Origin: Pseudomonas sp. MWU13-2100
GTDB lineage: Bacteria; Pseudomonadota; Gammaproteobacteria; Pseudomonadales; Pseudomonadaceae
Reading direction: 5' to 3'
DNA: 64,000 bases
NCBI RefSeq assembly: GCF_023242365.1
Contig: NZ_JALLIX010000013.1
Coordinates: 1 to 64,000 of the forward strand
The number at the start of each line of letters is the position of its first letter. Positions within the stretch are counted from its first letter, which is position 1. Positions 1-8,215 of this stretch are shown piece by piece. Under the pieces are notes generated by a model, which saw nothing but the letters and a program-made list of their open reading frames with translations, had not been told where the DNA came from and made no database searches. A program made the position numbers and the translations under genes.

Positions 1-45
1 TTCAAGGTTTCCTACCGTCCGCCATCAGTCGGTGATCGACCATGA
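1..45 (+). CDS. C-terminal tail of upstream gene, probably tniA transposase (partial)
   Basis: One frame is open from the window edge and stops with TGA at 43-45, inside the ATGA that starts the next gene. The 14 visible codons end in VGDRP. A four-base overlap with a TniB-like ATPase is what the preceding DDE transposase gene (TniA/TnsB) of a Tn7/Tn5053-type operon would show. The identity rests on position alone, because no transposase motif is inside the window. Confidence 0.45.
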   Translation, partial: FKVSYRPPSVGDRP

Positions 46-983
46 ACGCTATCGCACAAAGTATTCTTCCCTTCTCTCTGCGTCACCATTTCATTCACAG
101 CCCTCAAGCCGAGCGAGCCTTGACGCGCTTGGGTGAAGTTCACGGTGATACCCGGCGTACCGGGGCGAGCAAGGGCTTAGTCATCCAAGGTCCGAGCGGG
201 GTGGGGAAAAGCACCTTGATCAAGGAGTACGTCAGGGAATTGAAAGCAGCGGAACCTCCGGGATCCGGGAAGCGGACGGTCTTGGTGGTTGAGATTCCCT
301 CATCACCCACCAAGAAAAACTTGGCAACAGCGATGCTGACAGCACTAAGGGATCCGTACGCGGATGCTCGCGGTCATTCTGCGGAGGTCAAGTTCGCTCG
401 CATCATTCTACTCATGACTAATCTGGGGGTTGAAGTCGTGGTGCTCGACGAAGCCCAACATTTGGTGGATTACCGACGCAACGATGCGTATGAAGCCGCA
501 GATTGGATCAAGAGCCTGATGAACGAAACCAGCATCACCTTCGTACTCGTCGGATTGAAGCGAACCGAGGGCCTGCTATGGGCGAATGAGCAACTGCGAC
601 GAAGGTTTTCTGCGACGGTTGAATACAACCGGTTTAGCTATGACGAAAGCACATCGGCGCAGTTTGCAATGCTTCTCGAGGTGATCGCTAGTCTATTGCC
701 GGTTAAGGCCATCAGCTTTACGGAGCCTCAGTTGTTAAGACGCTTTCACATGGCGTCATATGGCTTGATTGACTACCTGATCAAGATTCTGGATCGCGCT
801 GTTTGGCTCGTCCAGCATCGAGAGCTCGAAGGCATAAATCTGTATGTCCTAGCCGAAGCGTTTTTGGATGAGGTATGGAGCAAAGCGACAGACCAGCGAA
901 ATCCATTCAGTATCAGCTTTAACTTCAAGCCTTTGATTGGATTTCATGAGCCGTTCGAAAAATTCGATCTAATCGCGGCCTAA
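42..983 (+). CDS. tniB: TniB/TnsC-like transposition ATPase
   Basis: This 313-residue AAA+ ATPase would act as the target-selection regulator of a Tn7/Tn5053-type transposon, bridging the transposase and a TniQ protein. Walker A is GPSGVGKST at residues 50-58 and Walker B is VVVLDEAQH ending near residue 140. The length fits TniB (about 300 residues) rather than the longer TnsC of Tn7. The start overlaps the previous stop as ATGA, and tniQ follows 81 bases downstream, giving the usual tniA-tniB-tniQ order. The family is clear. The subtype (Tn5053-like or another Tn7-like branch) cannot be settled without the transposase and the element ends, which lie outside the window. Confidence 0.85.
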   Translation: MNAIAQSILPFSLRHHFIHSPQAERALTRLGEVHGDTRRTGASKGLVIQGPSGVGKSTLIKEYVRELKAAEPPGSGKRTVLVVEIPSSPTKKNLATAMLTALRDPYADARGHSAEVKFARIILLMTNLGVEVVVLDEAQHLVDYRRNDAYEAADWIKSLMNETSITFVLVGLKRTEGLLWANEQLRRRFSATVEYNRFSYDESTSAQFAMLLEVIASLLPVKAISFTEPQLLRRFHMASYGLIDYLIKILDRAVWLVQHRELEGINLYVLAEAFLDEVWSKATDQRNPFSISFNFKPLIGFHEPFEKFDLIAA

Positions 984-987
984 AGAG

Positions 988-1012
988 AAGGCCGGGGAGA
1001 TACCCCGGCCTT
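988..1012 (+). terminator. Hairpin between tniB and tniQ
   Basis: A perfect 10-bp inverted repeat (AAGGCCGGGG / CCCCGGCCTT) with a 5-base loop begins just after the tniB stop. It is followed by a pyrimidine-rich stretch but no clean U-run, so it may act as a partial terminator or attenuator lowering tniQ expression, or as an mRNA-stabilizing element. Confidence 0.5.
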
Positions 1013-1064
1013 CCTCCTCTATAGAAACCCTTCGGTATCTCACTGTTTCCATGGATGTACAGGA

Positions 1065-2900
1065 ATGTTTGGTCTTTTAATCAATCCACAGCCTCAGCGC
1101 GATGAGAGCTTATTAGGGTATCTACAACGATTGGCGGGGGCCAATGGCTTAACGGGTAACGAACTGATCAAGGCTTTTCAGGAAGCCAGTGATGAAGACG
1201 TAACTGACTGGTTTTGTACCATGACGCTGCCGGTGAGCTGGTCGCCAGTATCCTGCGAACTTAGGCGGCCGAAAACCAAGACGCTCAAGGTCTGGTCACT
1301 GCAGCACAAGCGGTTTTGCTCGTGCTGTTTGGCTGAGAGCGCTTACTGGAAAGAGTCCTGGGATCTGACGCTAGTAACGAGCTGTTCAGTTCACGGGGTA
1401 CCCCTGCAGGACAGATGCCCAGGGTGTTCTGCAAAAATGAAGCGCGACGCCATGCTGGCCAACAGCTGTAAAACCTGTGGTTATTTCCTGACCTCACGAA
1501 GCGCACCTGCTGCCCCTGCAGAGGATGCTCGCGCTTGGATGACGGCTGCTATGGAGGCGAGGCTTCGGCAGGAACACATATCAGGAGGCAACGACCTGGC
1601 TGTCCTGACCTATGAGCAGCTCCATGCCTTGTCGACCCGACTCGCTGTCAGGATCGTGAGATCAGAAAACTCAAAACCATTGAAGCTGGCGAATTCGGGA
1701 TCGCTTGAGATTTCGCGTGAATTGGCTCAAGCGGCTGGAGAAATACTCATGAATTGGCCCCGGGCGTTCGGGGATCTGCTGAGCGATCTCAGGTCGACTA
1801 GATCCACAGGGATGGATTGGAAACTTGCCTCCGCCTTTGGGCCAATTTACAGAGACATTTATCATGATCTGCAAGCGCCATGCTTCGCATTTGTACGCGC
1901 GGAGTTCGAGTCATTTGTTCAGCAGGCATGGGAGGCTCCTTTAGCGAGGAGAAACCGCTATCTGAGCGAAAATACGATTGCTGACCATCGTTGGGTCTCC
2001 ATTAATGAGGCGACTCGGTTAACGGGCTTACTTAAGTCCTGCGTACAGAGACTGCACGACCACGGCGAACTTGCCTCTAGGGAAATAGTTCATTCAAGCG
2101 GCCGCAAGTCGAAAGTTGTGGATGTCATCCAGCTTCGCGAACTCGCTCTGCTTATGCAGAAAGCAGTGAATCTGAGGCAAGCGGCGAAGCTGTTACACAT
2201 CAACCTTGAGCGTGTGCGGCAGTTGATCACAGGGGGGATTCTGAAATTCTACGGTGGCAAGCCCAACGCTGGCGAAAAATGGCTGATCGATGTTGACTCG
2301 CTCAATGGCCTGAGACTTGAGCGCACACAGGAGCCCCCTGGCAATACGCTTGTAACGGTCAATTATCTGGCTAAGCACCACCTTCCAACAGGCAGAGGTC
2401 TCGTTGAGATGATTGAAGCAATTCAATCAGGCGAACTGAAAGCTTTTAGGGATATAGACGAAAGCAAGGCTGCGATCGGACATTGGCTTTTGAGACCTCA
2501 AGACCTAGCAGGTTGGGTACAGCACGCGCTTCAAAAATCCTCAGATTTTCCAGGGATCTCGGTCGCTAAAGCTGCTGCTCTTCTGGGAGTCAAAGAGGAA
2601 GTCGCTTATGCAATGGTTCGGCTAGGGATCCTCTGGAGTACGTCGGTTCGTAGGGGGCGGGGTACGTTGCAGCTGGTTAAGCCTGCTGCAATCGAAAGGT
2701 TCAGGCGAAGGTACATCTTGGGCCCAGAGCTGGCAGTTTTTTTGGGGATGTCGCCTAAGCACATTACGCATCATCTCTGGACGAACGGGTTTCGCCCTGT
2801 CGCGGGTCCGTCGATCGTGAATTCGCCATGTAGGCAATACGTCTGGCCCCGAAGCAAGAAATTGGTCGATTACTTGTCCTGGAAGCTAGCACATCACTGA
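1065..2900 (+). CDS. tniQ: TniQ/TnsD-like target-site protein with serial HTH modules
   Basis: The 611-residue protein opens with a TniQ domain (residues about 5-150), including the early motif PQRDESLLGYLQRLA and a zinc ribbon with CxxC pairs at 85/88, 118/121 and 135/138 plus C107 and H110. The rest is a chain of excisionase/MerR-like helix-turn-helix units, for example SINEATRLTG, LRQAAKLLHIN, VAKAAALLGVK and PELAVFLGMS. TniQ proteins of this size resemble TnsD, which recognizes a chromosomal attachment site, so this one probably chooses the insertion site. The ATG at 1065 is the first in-frame start; its ribosome-binding site is weak. It lies downstream of the hairpin after tniB. Base composition is more A+T-rich than the core genes, which fits transfer. 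Confidence 0.85.
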   Translation: MFGLLINPQPQRDESLLGYLQRLAGANGLTGNELIKAFQEASDEDVTDWFCTMTLPVSWSPVSCELRRPKTKTLKVWSLQHKRFCSCCLAESAYWKESWDLTLVTSCSVHGVPLQDRCPGCSAKMKRDAMLANSCKTCGYFLTSRSAPAAPAEDARAWMTAAMEARLRQEHISGGNDLAVLTYEQLHALSTRLAVRIVRSENSKPLKLANSGSLEISRELAQAAGEILMNWPRAFGDLLSDLRSTRSTGMDWKLASAFGPIYRDIYHDLQAPCFAFVRAEFESFVQQAWEAPLARRNRYLSENTIADHRWVSINEATRLTGLLKSCVQRLHDHGELASREIVHSSGRKSKVVDVIQLRELALLMQKAVNLRQAAKLLHINLERVRQLITGGILKFYGGKPNAGEKWLIDVDSLNGLRLERTQEPPGNTLVTVNYLAKHHLPTGRGLVEMIEAIQSGELKAFRDIDESKAAIGHWLLRPQDLAGWVQHALQKSSDFPGISVAKAAALLGVKEEVAYAMVRLGILWSTSVRRGRGTLQLVKPAAIERFRRRYILGPELAVFLGMSPKHITHHLWTNGFRPVAGPSIVNSPCRQYVWPRSKKLVDYLSWKLAHH

Positions 2901-3036
2901 CAATACTTCGATTCCATTTCATAGGGCGGTGACTTTTTAGATGTCGATTTAAAGACAGAATGTAATTGTAAGCCGATCAAACTATCCGCAGCGCTTTTAA
3001 TTTATCTCAGCATTGACTAATTGTAAGGAGGTTATT

Positions 3037-3216
3037 ATGAAAGATGATTCTTTCATCCCAACCACTATAGTAGGTATAAAACGACTCGCCAAAGCAATTA
3101 AGCGTGAGCGCGAAGTTGCGCACCGTCTCGCACTGGATATTGCGGCCCAGAAAGCTGGCTATCGAGATTACAGTCATGCACTGAAAGTGCTTTCCTCACA
3201 ACCACCAGAGATTTAA
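3037..3216 (+). CDS. Small protein resembling the N-terminal part of DUF5623
   Basis: Sixty residues with a strong ribosome-binding site (AAGGAGG, seven bases before ATG 3037), which is why this start is chosen over an in-frame ATG 24 bases upstream. The core, GIKRLAKAIKREREVAHRLA followed by LDIAAQKAGYRDYSHALK, resembles the opening segment of DUF5623-type proteins, which are common on mobile elements. Here the protein ends right after that segment, so it is either a stand-alone small version or a truncated remnant. The basic helical character would allow nucleic-acid binding, but no function is known. It follows tniQ by 136 bases and may be transposon cargo. Confidence 0.55.
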   Translation: MKDDSFIPTTIVGIKRLAKAIKREREVAHRLALDIAAQKAGYRDYSHALKVLSSQPPEI

Positions 3217-3589
3217 GATCCTGGCGCCTTAACTAATGGCGTATCCTAAATAATGAGTTGGAGGAATACCGAGTTTCAAGCTCCAGGGAGAATCACTGGT
3301 CAAAAAATTACCATCTACGGCGGATATTTCGTCCGCTAGATATTTTACAATAGCCTAGTCGTGTAAACCTGTTTTTTTCACTGTTAGCTACACTGGTTAA
3401 CAGCAAAAAAGCAGGTTTACACGGCCAGCTTCAGGGTTTGTCACTGGTGCTCTACTTCAAAAATCCATCCCGCTATGTTTCCGCTTGCCCTCTCTGTAAC
3501 TTTATTTTCAGCAAAGCTTAGATCCGGTCGTTAGTCGAGTGCGGCAAAACTGCCCTACGTTAGTTTTCTCGGCTATTTAGCTAGCTGCC
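3217..3589. other. Gene-free stretch holding a long palindrome
   Basis: No credible coding sequence is seen on either strand. The notable content is the 64-bp imperfect palindrome at 3360-3423, listed separately. The surrounding DNA is A+T-rich compared with the core genes. Confidence 0.5.
3360..3423. repeat. 64-bp imperfect palindrome (possible element end or strong hairpin)
   Basis: The left arm reads CGTGTAAACCTG, then a T-run and CTGTTA. The right arm is its reverse complement with one substitution and one indel (TAACAG, an A-run, CAGGTTTACACG). The outer 12 bp match perfectly, and an inner CTGTTA/TAACAG stem extends the fold. Outer ends of TGT/ACA type are common in transposons, but the two arms are too close together to enclose a gene. 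Possible readings are abutted terminal repeats, a small MITE-like element or a bidirectional terminator. Confidence 0.55.
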
Positions 3590-3845
3590 ACACAGATGGT
3601 GGAGTGCTTCCATGCCAACCAGCGCGTGGCCAGCCACTTGCCGCCACACCACCCAGACCGGGCACATGCCCAAGAGCCACCGCGAACGCGCCGAATGGAC
3701 GCCGTAACGGCTGATCCGCTGGGCCGAACACGGCCTGGCGTCATCGTTCACATCCTCGAACTCCGAGTGCATCCGCAGCATGGCTTCCGTGCCTGCCTGA
3801 GCAAACAGCACGGCGACCGGAGTGATCTAGCGGCTGCCATCTTCT
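3590..3845 (+). pseudogene. IS21-family transposase istA, 3' fragment
   Basis: Pieces of the IstA C-terminal region are recognizable in alternating frames. FHANQRVASH comes first; HMPKSHRERAEWTP follows in another frame and runs into a TAA; RLIRWAEH comes after that stop; VHILELRVHP then returns to the first frame with QHGFRACL. This order matches the end of IS21-family IstA proteins. At least two frameshifts and one stop make it non-functional. No istB is seen downstream. The assignment rests on recognized motifs rather than an alignment. Confidence 0.65.
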
Positions 3846-4832
3846 CCCGTCAGGTTCGCTCAGTAATGCTTATTCAGAGGTGTCTGAGCGCTTCGATACC
3901 CTGCGGAACTCAGCTCGGACCTCCTTTATTGCTCCCACTAACGGCGCGAAATACAAACGTGGCGCCTCTCTGGCGCCGCGGAGAAACTCTGCGACAAATG
4001 CGTTTTTCATAGCCATGTCCTGCGCGGCGTTCTTGAGTACCCAGTTTAGGCTCGATTCACGGTGATCGGAAGCCGATCGTCTCCTACAATGAACGCCAGC
4101 GTTGCTGTCACCGTGAGCTTGACTGAATTCGTGATGGTCAGCCCTCCAAGCTAATGAAGAGTCCTTGTCAGGCTGCTGAGCGCCCGGAGCTGATACTCCG
4201 ACACTGCCTGAAATAGTGACTCAGCTAACACTCGGAGGCGCTCCACTGTTAACGCCAACGCTGAATTGACCCACGTGCTGACGTGCGATTAACCCACCCT
4301 CAAGTCAACACAAATCCAGTAAAAGTAGTGGTTGTCGAGGAGTCTGCCCGGGTCAGTGATATCTCGGCAACTGGGTCAATTCGGCGCCGGCGCCAACAGG
4401 CTGGACGTCAGCGCTGACGTGAGCGCCGGGCGACTGGTCGTGTTGCTGGCGGATCATCCGGGCAACGCTTCGCCGTTAAGCATGGTCTGTCCGCACCGCA
4501 AGCAGATTTCTCCTGCCGTTTCGCAACTCTATAAGTGGTTGAGAAGCCAGTTTTCCCGAATGGAGCCTGTTTGAACCTGGGCGTCTGGCTTTAAGTCTCC
4601 CAGGTAAGAACGGCGGGCTGCGCAGCGTAACGAAACACCCTCTCAACGTTTCACGCCTGAATATGCCGCCGCGTTGATCACTGTCATTGTCAGTTGAAAC
4701 ACACACTGCCAATACTCAGCCACATCATTCATCAGCCCCGCTGGCGTCTACACTCGATGGCCATGCCCACCAGGACAACCCTGCTGGGCAGGTTGCTGCT
4801 GATTATCATGGAAACTTGAGAAGGACACTCAA
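3846..4832. other. Gene-free mobile-element debris
   Basis: No reading frame here has a convincing start, codon pattern or recognizable motif. The stretch carries two inverted copies of a GCYGAATTGACCCA sequence (4260-4273 and the reverse complement at 4372-4385), with further TGACC-like repeats. IS21-family ends carry repeats of this kind, so the region probably holds the far end of the same decayed insertion sequence as the istA fragment. Confidence 0.45.
4260..4385. repeat. Inverted pair of a 14-bp sequence containing TTGACCC
   Basis: GCTGAATTGACCCA at 4260-4273 and TGGGTCAATTCGGC at 4372-4385 match in 13 of 14 positions as inverted repeats. Together with the nearby istA fragment they look like terminal or subterminal repeats of an IS21-family remnant. 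Confidence 0.4.
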
Positions 4833-5402
4833 ATGGTACGTGCCGTTACTATTCTCACCGAGAATTTTTCTGACTGGGAGCCCGCGCTGATCAACTCCAC
4901 GGGCCGCGCCTACTATGGCTTCGAGACTTGTTTTGCCGCTCCCGGTGGCAAGCAAGTGACATCATCCGGAGGCATGACCATCATCCCCAACCTGGCCATC
5001 GAGGCCATTCGGCTGGACGATGTCGACTTGCTGATTGTGACGGGAGGCCCGATCTGGAAAACAAACAAGGCACCCGCCATCGAGGCGCTGGTCCGTGGGG
5101 CCCACGACAGGAACATAGTCGTGGCGGGAATCTGTGACGGTACCCGCGTACTGGCCAAGGCTGGAGTGCTGGATCACTTGCAGCACACCTCCAATTCCGT
5201 TGACAACCTGAAGCAGGTGCATTATCGCGGAGCAGATTATTACCAGGACGTACCGTACGCCGTTGCCGACCAGGGTGTGGTCACGGCTCCCGGCAGCGCG
5301 CCGGTCAGTTTCATGGCGCAAATTCTCGACACCTTGGGTTTGAACGACAAGAAGCTGGATGCCTACCTGGCCATGCATGCGGCTGAACATATTCACGGCT
5401 GA
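4833..5402 (+). CDS. DJ-1/PfpI-family cysteine hydrolase or chaperone-like protein
   Basis: A 189-residue single-domain class I amidotransferase-like protein. The nucleophile-elbow Cys is residue 101 in VAGICDGTR, and the family Glu is E16 in NFSDWEPAL. Family members include proteases, glyoxalases, isonitrile hydratases and redox-stress proteins; the sequence does not say which. The start has an AAGGA site seven bases upstream. The gene reads toward the NRPS cluster but is separated from it by 697 bases, so membership is uncertain. An isonitrile hydratase-like or reactive-carbonyl detoxification role would suit a neighbour that makes electrophiles, but that is speculation. Confidence 0.8.
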   Translation: MVRAVTILTENFSDWEPALINSTGRAYYGFETCFAAPGGKQVTSSGGMTIIPNLAIEAIRLDDVDLLIVTGGPIWKTNKAPAIEALVRGAHDRNIVVAGICDGTRVLAKAGVLDHLQHTSNSVDNLKQVHYRGADYYQDVPYAVADQGVVTAPGSAPVSFMAQILDTLGLNDKKLDAYLAMHAAEHIHG

Positions 5403-6099
5403 ACCCTTCCCCCTATCTCTCCCCTCACCTCGGCGCTGCGGCCTGTTACCGGGCCGTAGCGCACTTCACCCTTGAACCACTCCTCCAATACTGCGCTGAC
5501 AACAACCCCTGTTTGTTCTCCACTGCTGAACCGCAGTTCCAGATCGTCCGACAATTATTTTTAATAATCGGAGAAATCTTACTTGCGGTTACGACATTTC
5601 CGACTAAGGTCACTCCCCATGACGCGTAGGGGTTTCCTTGGCTCCATAAGGACGAGTTTGGAGCCGTGTCAAAGAATGCATTATTGAGATCGCCAAGAGG
5701 CGACACTTTTCGACCAAAGCTAAGGAATGGCTAAATGTTTTTCTCTGCCGACATGACTGTGGCTCGATGCCTGCCGCACTCGCTTGTGTCCCCGGCTTTC
5801 AGCACCTCATCCCATGAGCGAACTGCTGTAAGCAATAACTCCCATACCCTCAGAGCCGTGCCCGAGATGACGTCAGGCTCTCTCCTTAGCGTGCGCCTTA
5901 GAAATTGATTGGCCCGCTCATAGCCAGTAAATCACCGACACATTTTTACGACATGACTGACTGACTGAGTCTGTCGTACAAAAAACTGTGCGCGTTCTAT
6001 GTCTTTCCCGCTGAACGGGAGAGATGCGAGTGCCCGGGAATGTGCTCCCCAATGGATCGAGATAGCCGCCGGCTGCTGCCTGTGCGTCGAGGATCTGAC
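5403..6099. other. Gene-free leader upstream of the NRPS cluster
   Basis: No complete gene is seen. A minus-strand frame of about 50 codons near 5396-5550 has plausible composition (for example VVVSAVLEEWFKGEVRYGPV) but lacks a credible start, and may be the tail of a lost gene. The stretch must contain the promoter of the cluster that starts at 6100. An inverted repeat with TGAC tandem repeats at 5943-5985 is the best operator candidate. Confidence 0.45.
5943..5985. promoter_or_regulatory. Inverted repeat with TGAC tandem repeats upstream of the cluster
   Basis: Left arm TTTTTACGACATGAC and right arm GTCTGTCGTACAAAAA form an imperfect dyad whose centre holds repeated TGAC units. It ends about 115 bases before the first NRPS-cluster start. 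It could bind a regulator of the cluster or terminate incoming transcription. No regulator gene is present inside the cluster. Confidence 0.3.
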
Positions 6100-7221
6100 A
6101 TGCCAAAAATAACAGTTGAACGCTCGACCAAAGACTCGACCGAGCAGATGAGCATGACGCAAGCACTTGCCGATGCCAGGCTGAGTGTCGAGGCCAAGGC
6201 CATGGTCGCCCAAGGCATCTACGCCGGGGTCGCTCAGGAAGTTTCCATCGTCATACCGGTCAAAACTGCGATCCATCCGGATTCGGGACTTTTGCGTCAG
6301 TTGGTGATCGCTGGATGGGGCGAAGCGCTTGGCCAGTATCTTGAAGTGCTCGATCTGGGGGGAGACGGCGCTCCAGAGGCCTTGCGCAAGGTTCAGCTGG
6401 CTGTCAGATCCGGCACTGCGCTATTTGCCGCCGGCAGCCTGACCACCCGCACTGGAGTGCACTGCCTGGTCTCGATCCATCATGGGTTGGCCGACGAACA
6501 TAGCCTTGAGGTGCTGGCACGACAGCTACAAACAGAAGACATCGACTCGGCCCTGATGTGCATGCGTCGAGGGCGCGAACGCCATGGCGAATACATCCAG
6601 GCACAAGCACAGCTCGCGGAAGTTGATGGCGCGCAGCTGACCGCTGCGGCGCACGCCATGACCCCCGTGCGTTTGCTGCAAACCGGGCGCTTGGCCTTCG
6701 ACATCCAACGGCAGCGCATCAGCCTGCAACGCACCCTGGACATCGCCTCGATCAATGCCGACAAGCCGCCCGTGGCGAAACTCCTGGGCTGCCTGCAGCG
6801 GGCCGGTGTCATCGCCGAGGGCGACACCCTGTGTTCGTCGCACAACTGGCGCGAGGCTCACCAGCAGGATGCCATCGGCATGATGACGGGTCTTGTTCCA
6901 CGCTCCGTGGCGACCCCTGGAGCGCTTGTGCTTCCCGGGAAAATCAGCCTTGAAGCATGCGCCCGTCGCTCTCCGGCTGCGCGCCAGGCGCTGGCCTGCT
7001 GCCGCGCGTCCGAGCTGTTCATCAATGGTGCCGGTCGACGCGGCATCCCGGCTTCACACGTGATGAGTGCCGCTTTTCCGGTCGGCATCGACATACGGCG
7101 TACCGGCGCTTCGCAACTGCTCCTGGAACTCGAGGGACCGTTTTGCAACGCCAGCGCAGCCACCAATCTGCTCAATGAACTCGCTGATGTATTTATGGAT
7201 AGGAGTGAATGGAATGACTGA
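6100..7221 (+). CDS. Free-standing condensation-type enzyme (HHxxxD acyltransferase fold)
   Basis: A 373-residue protein with the NRPS condensation signature SIHHGLADEHS (H127, H128, D132). H128 is the expected general base for amide or ester formation between a carrier-bound acyl group and an amine or alcohol. It is shorter than a usual C domain (about 430-450), and the C-terminal half is divergent. ATG 6100 is chosen because GAGGA precedes it by seven bases; the frame extends 20 codons further upstream without a ribosome-binding site. It overlaps the next gene by eight bases, so the two are probably coupled. It would join the two halves of the product or offload it onto a nucleophile; the partner is unknown. 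Confidence 0.75.
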   Translation: MPKITVERSTKDSTEQMSMTQALADARLSVEAKAMVAQGIYAGVAQEVSIVIPVKTAIHPDSGLLRQLVIAGWGEALGQYLEVLDLGGDGAPEALRKVQLAVRSGTALFAAGSLTTRTGVHCLVSIHHGLADEHSLEVLARQLQTEDIDSALMCMRRGRERHGEYIQAQAQLAEVDGAQLTAAAHAMTPVRLLQTGRLAFDIQRQRISLQRTLDIASINADKPPVAKLLGCLQRAGVIAEGDTLCSSHNWREAHQQDAIGMMTGLVPRSVATPGALVLPGKISLEACARRSPAARQALACCRASELFINGAGRRGIPASHVMSAAFPVGIDIRRTGASQLLLELEGPFCNASAATNLLNELADVFMDRSEWND

Positions 7222-8215
7222 AAACATCCAGCTTGATGAACACGCTCTGGCTGATGAAGTGGCTCGCGTCTGCGCCACTTTTGCCGAGGTGCTCAACCTG
7301 CCGAGTGTCGGCCACGAGGACAACTTCTTCAACCTCGGCGGCGACTCCTTTGACGCGATTCGCGTGATGTCGCGGCTGTCTTGCAATTTGCCCATAGTGA
7401 CTCTTTTCGAGCACCCGACGGCAGCGGGTCTTGCTCAACGCATTGTCTGCGCCGCCGCCCGACAAGCCGCACGTCTGGTCTGTTTTGGCGACGTGCAAGC
7501 AGCCGCGGGTTCGACCGCGGTGATTGCGGTGCCTTTCGGCGGCGGAGACGCCACGGCCTACCGCAATCTGTTTCAAGGTAATCCGGATGTGCAGGTGTTC
7601 GGCGTGGACTTCGGTGATACCGAGGTGGAGAACGCCGCGGATTTTCAAAGTCTGCTCGACAGCCTTGCCAGCGACATCGAAGAAATCGGCGCTGCCCATC
7701 TGGTGATCTATGGCCACTGCGCAGGCGCGGCGACCGCCGCGTGCATTGCCTCAAGCATGGCCGCCCACCACAACCACCTCGCTCTGGTGGTGGCCGCCTC
7801 GCGCCCGGTGCTGGATGCAGACGCCGCGATTCGTGCGGCTGAAACCACCTCGGACCAGATCTGGACCGACTACTTGCGATCGCTGGGGGCCTTCACCGGA
7901 CTGCTCGACATTCAGGTCGAGAGCATGCTGGCTCGCGGTCGAAGAGACCACCTGATCGCCTGCGAAGCCTATCGCTACCTGACGCAGTACCCGGCCAATG
8001 GCGTATCGGCACTGGTGCTGCTGGGCGACGAGGATCCGGCCACCGCCGAGCCTGAAGTCGTATTGGCGCAATGGGGCAAGTTCATTAACGTCACCCAAGC
8101 CGCCACCCTCGCCGGTGGCGGGCACTACTTCGTGCGTACCCATGCGCACGAGGTCGAGGAAACCGTGCTGTCTTTTGCAGCACACAACACCAAAGGAAGG
8201 GATAGCAAGTCATGA
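7214..8215 (+). CDS. Carrier protein-thioesterase didomain with a catalytic Cys
   Basis: A 333-residue T-TE protein. The carrier domain (about 10-80) has DNFFNLGGDSFDAI with phosphopantetheine Ser45. The alpha/beta-hydrolase TE (about 88-325) has the nucleophile elbow GHCAGA with Cys169 instead of Ser, D272 or D274 in LLGDEDP, and His304 in GGGHYF. Cys-nucleophile TEs are known from the NRPSs of obafluorin and sulfazecin, where they close beta-lactone and beta-lactam rings, so an unusual release step is likely. The start has AGGAG nine bases upstream and overlaps the previous gene by eight bases. It is separate from the main NRPS, which has no TE, so it presumably receives the chain in trans. 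Confidence 0.85.
   Translation: MTENIQLDEHALADEVARVCATFAEVLNLPSVGHEDNFFNLGGDSFDAIRVMSRLSCNLPIVTLFEHPTAAGLAQRIVCAAARQAARLVCFGDVQAAAGSTAVIAVPFGGGDATAYRNLFQGNPDVQVFGVDFGDTEVENAADFQSLLDSLASDIEEIGAAHLVIYGHCAGAATAACIASSMAAHHNHLALVVAASRPVLDADAAIRAAETTSDQIWTDYLRSLGAFTGLLDIQVESMLARGRRDHLIACEAYRYLTQYPANGVSALVLLGDEDPATAEPEVVLAQWGKFINVTQAATLAGGGHYFVRTHAHEVEETVLSFAAHNTKGRDSKS

Noticed and set aside
5396..5550. Short minus-strand frame with protein-like content (VLEEWFKGEVRYGPV)
   Set aside because: No start codon with a ribosome site and stops close upstream; noted only as a possible gene tail.
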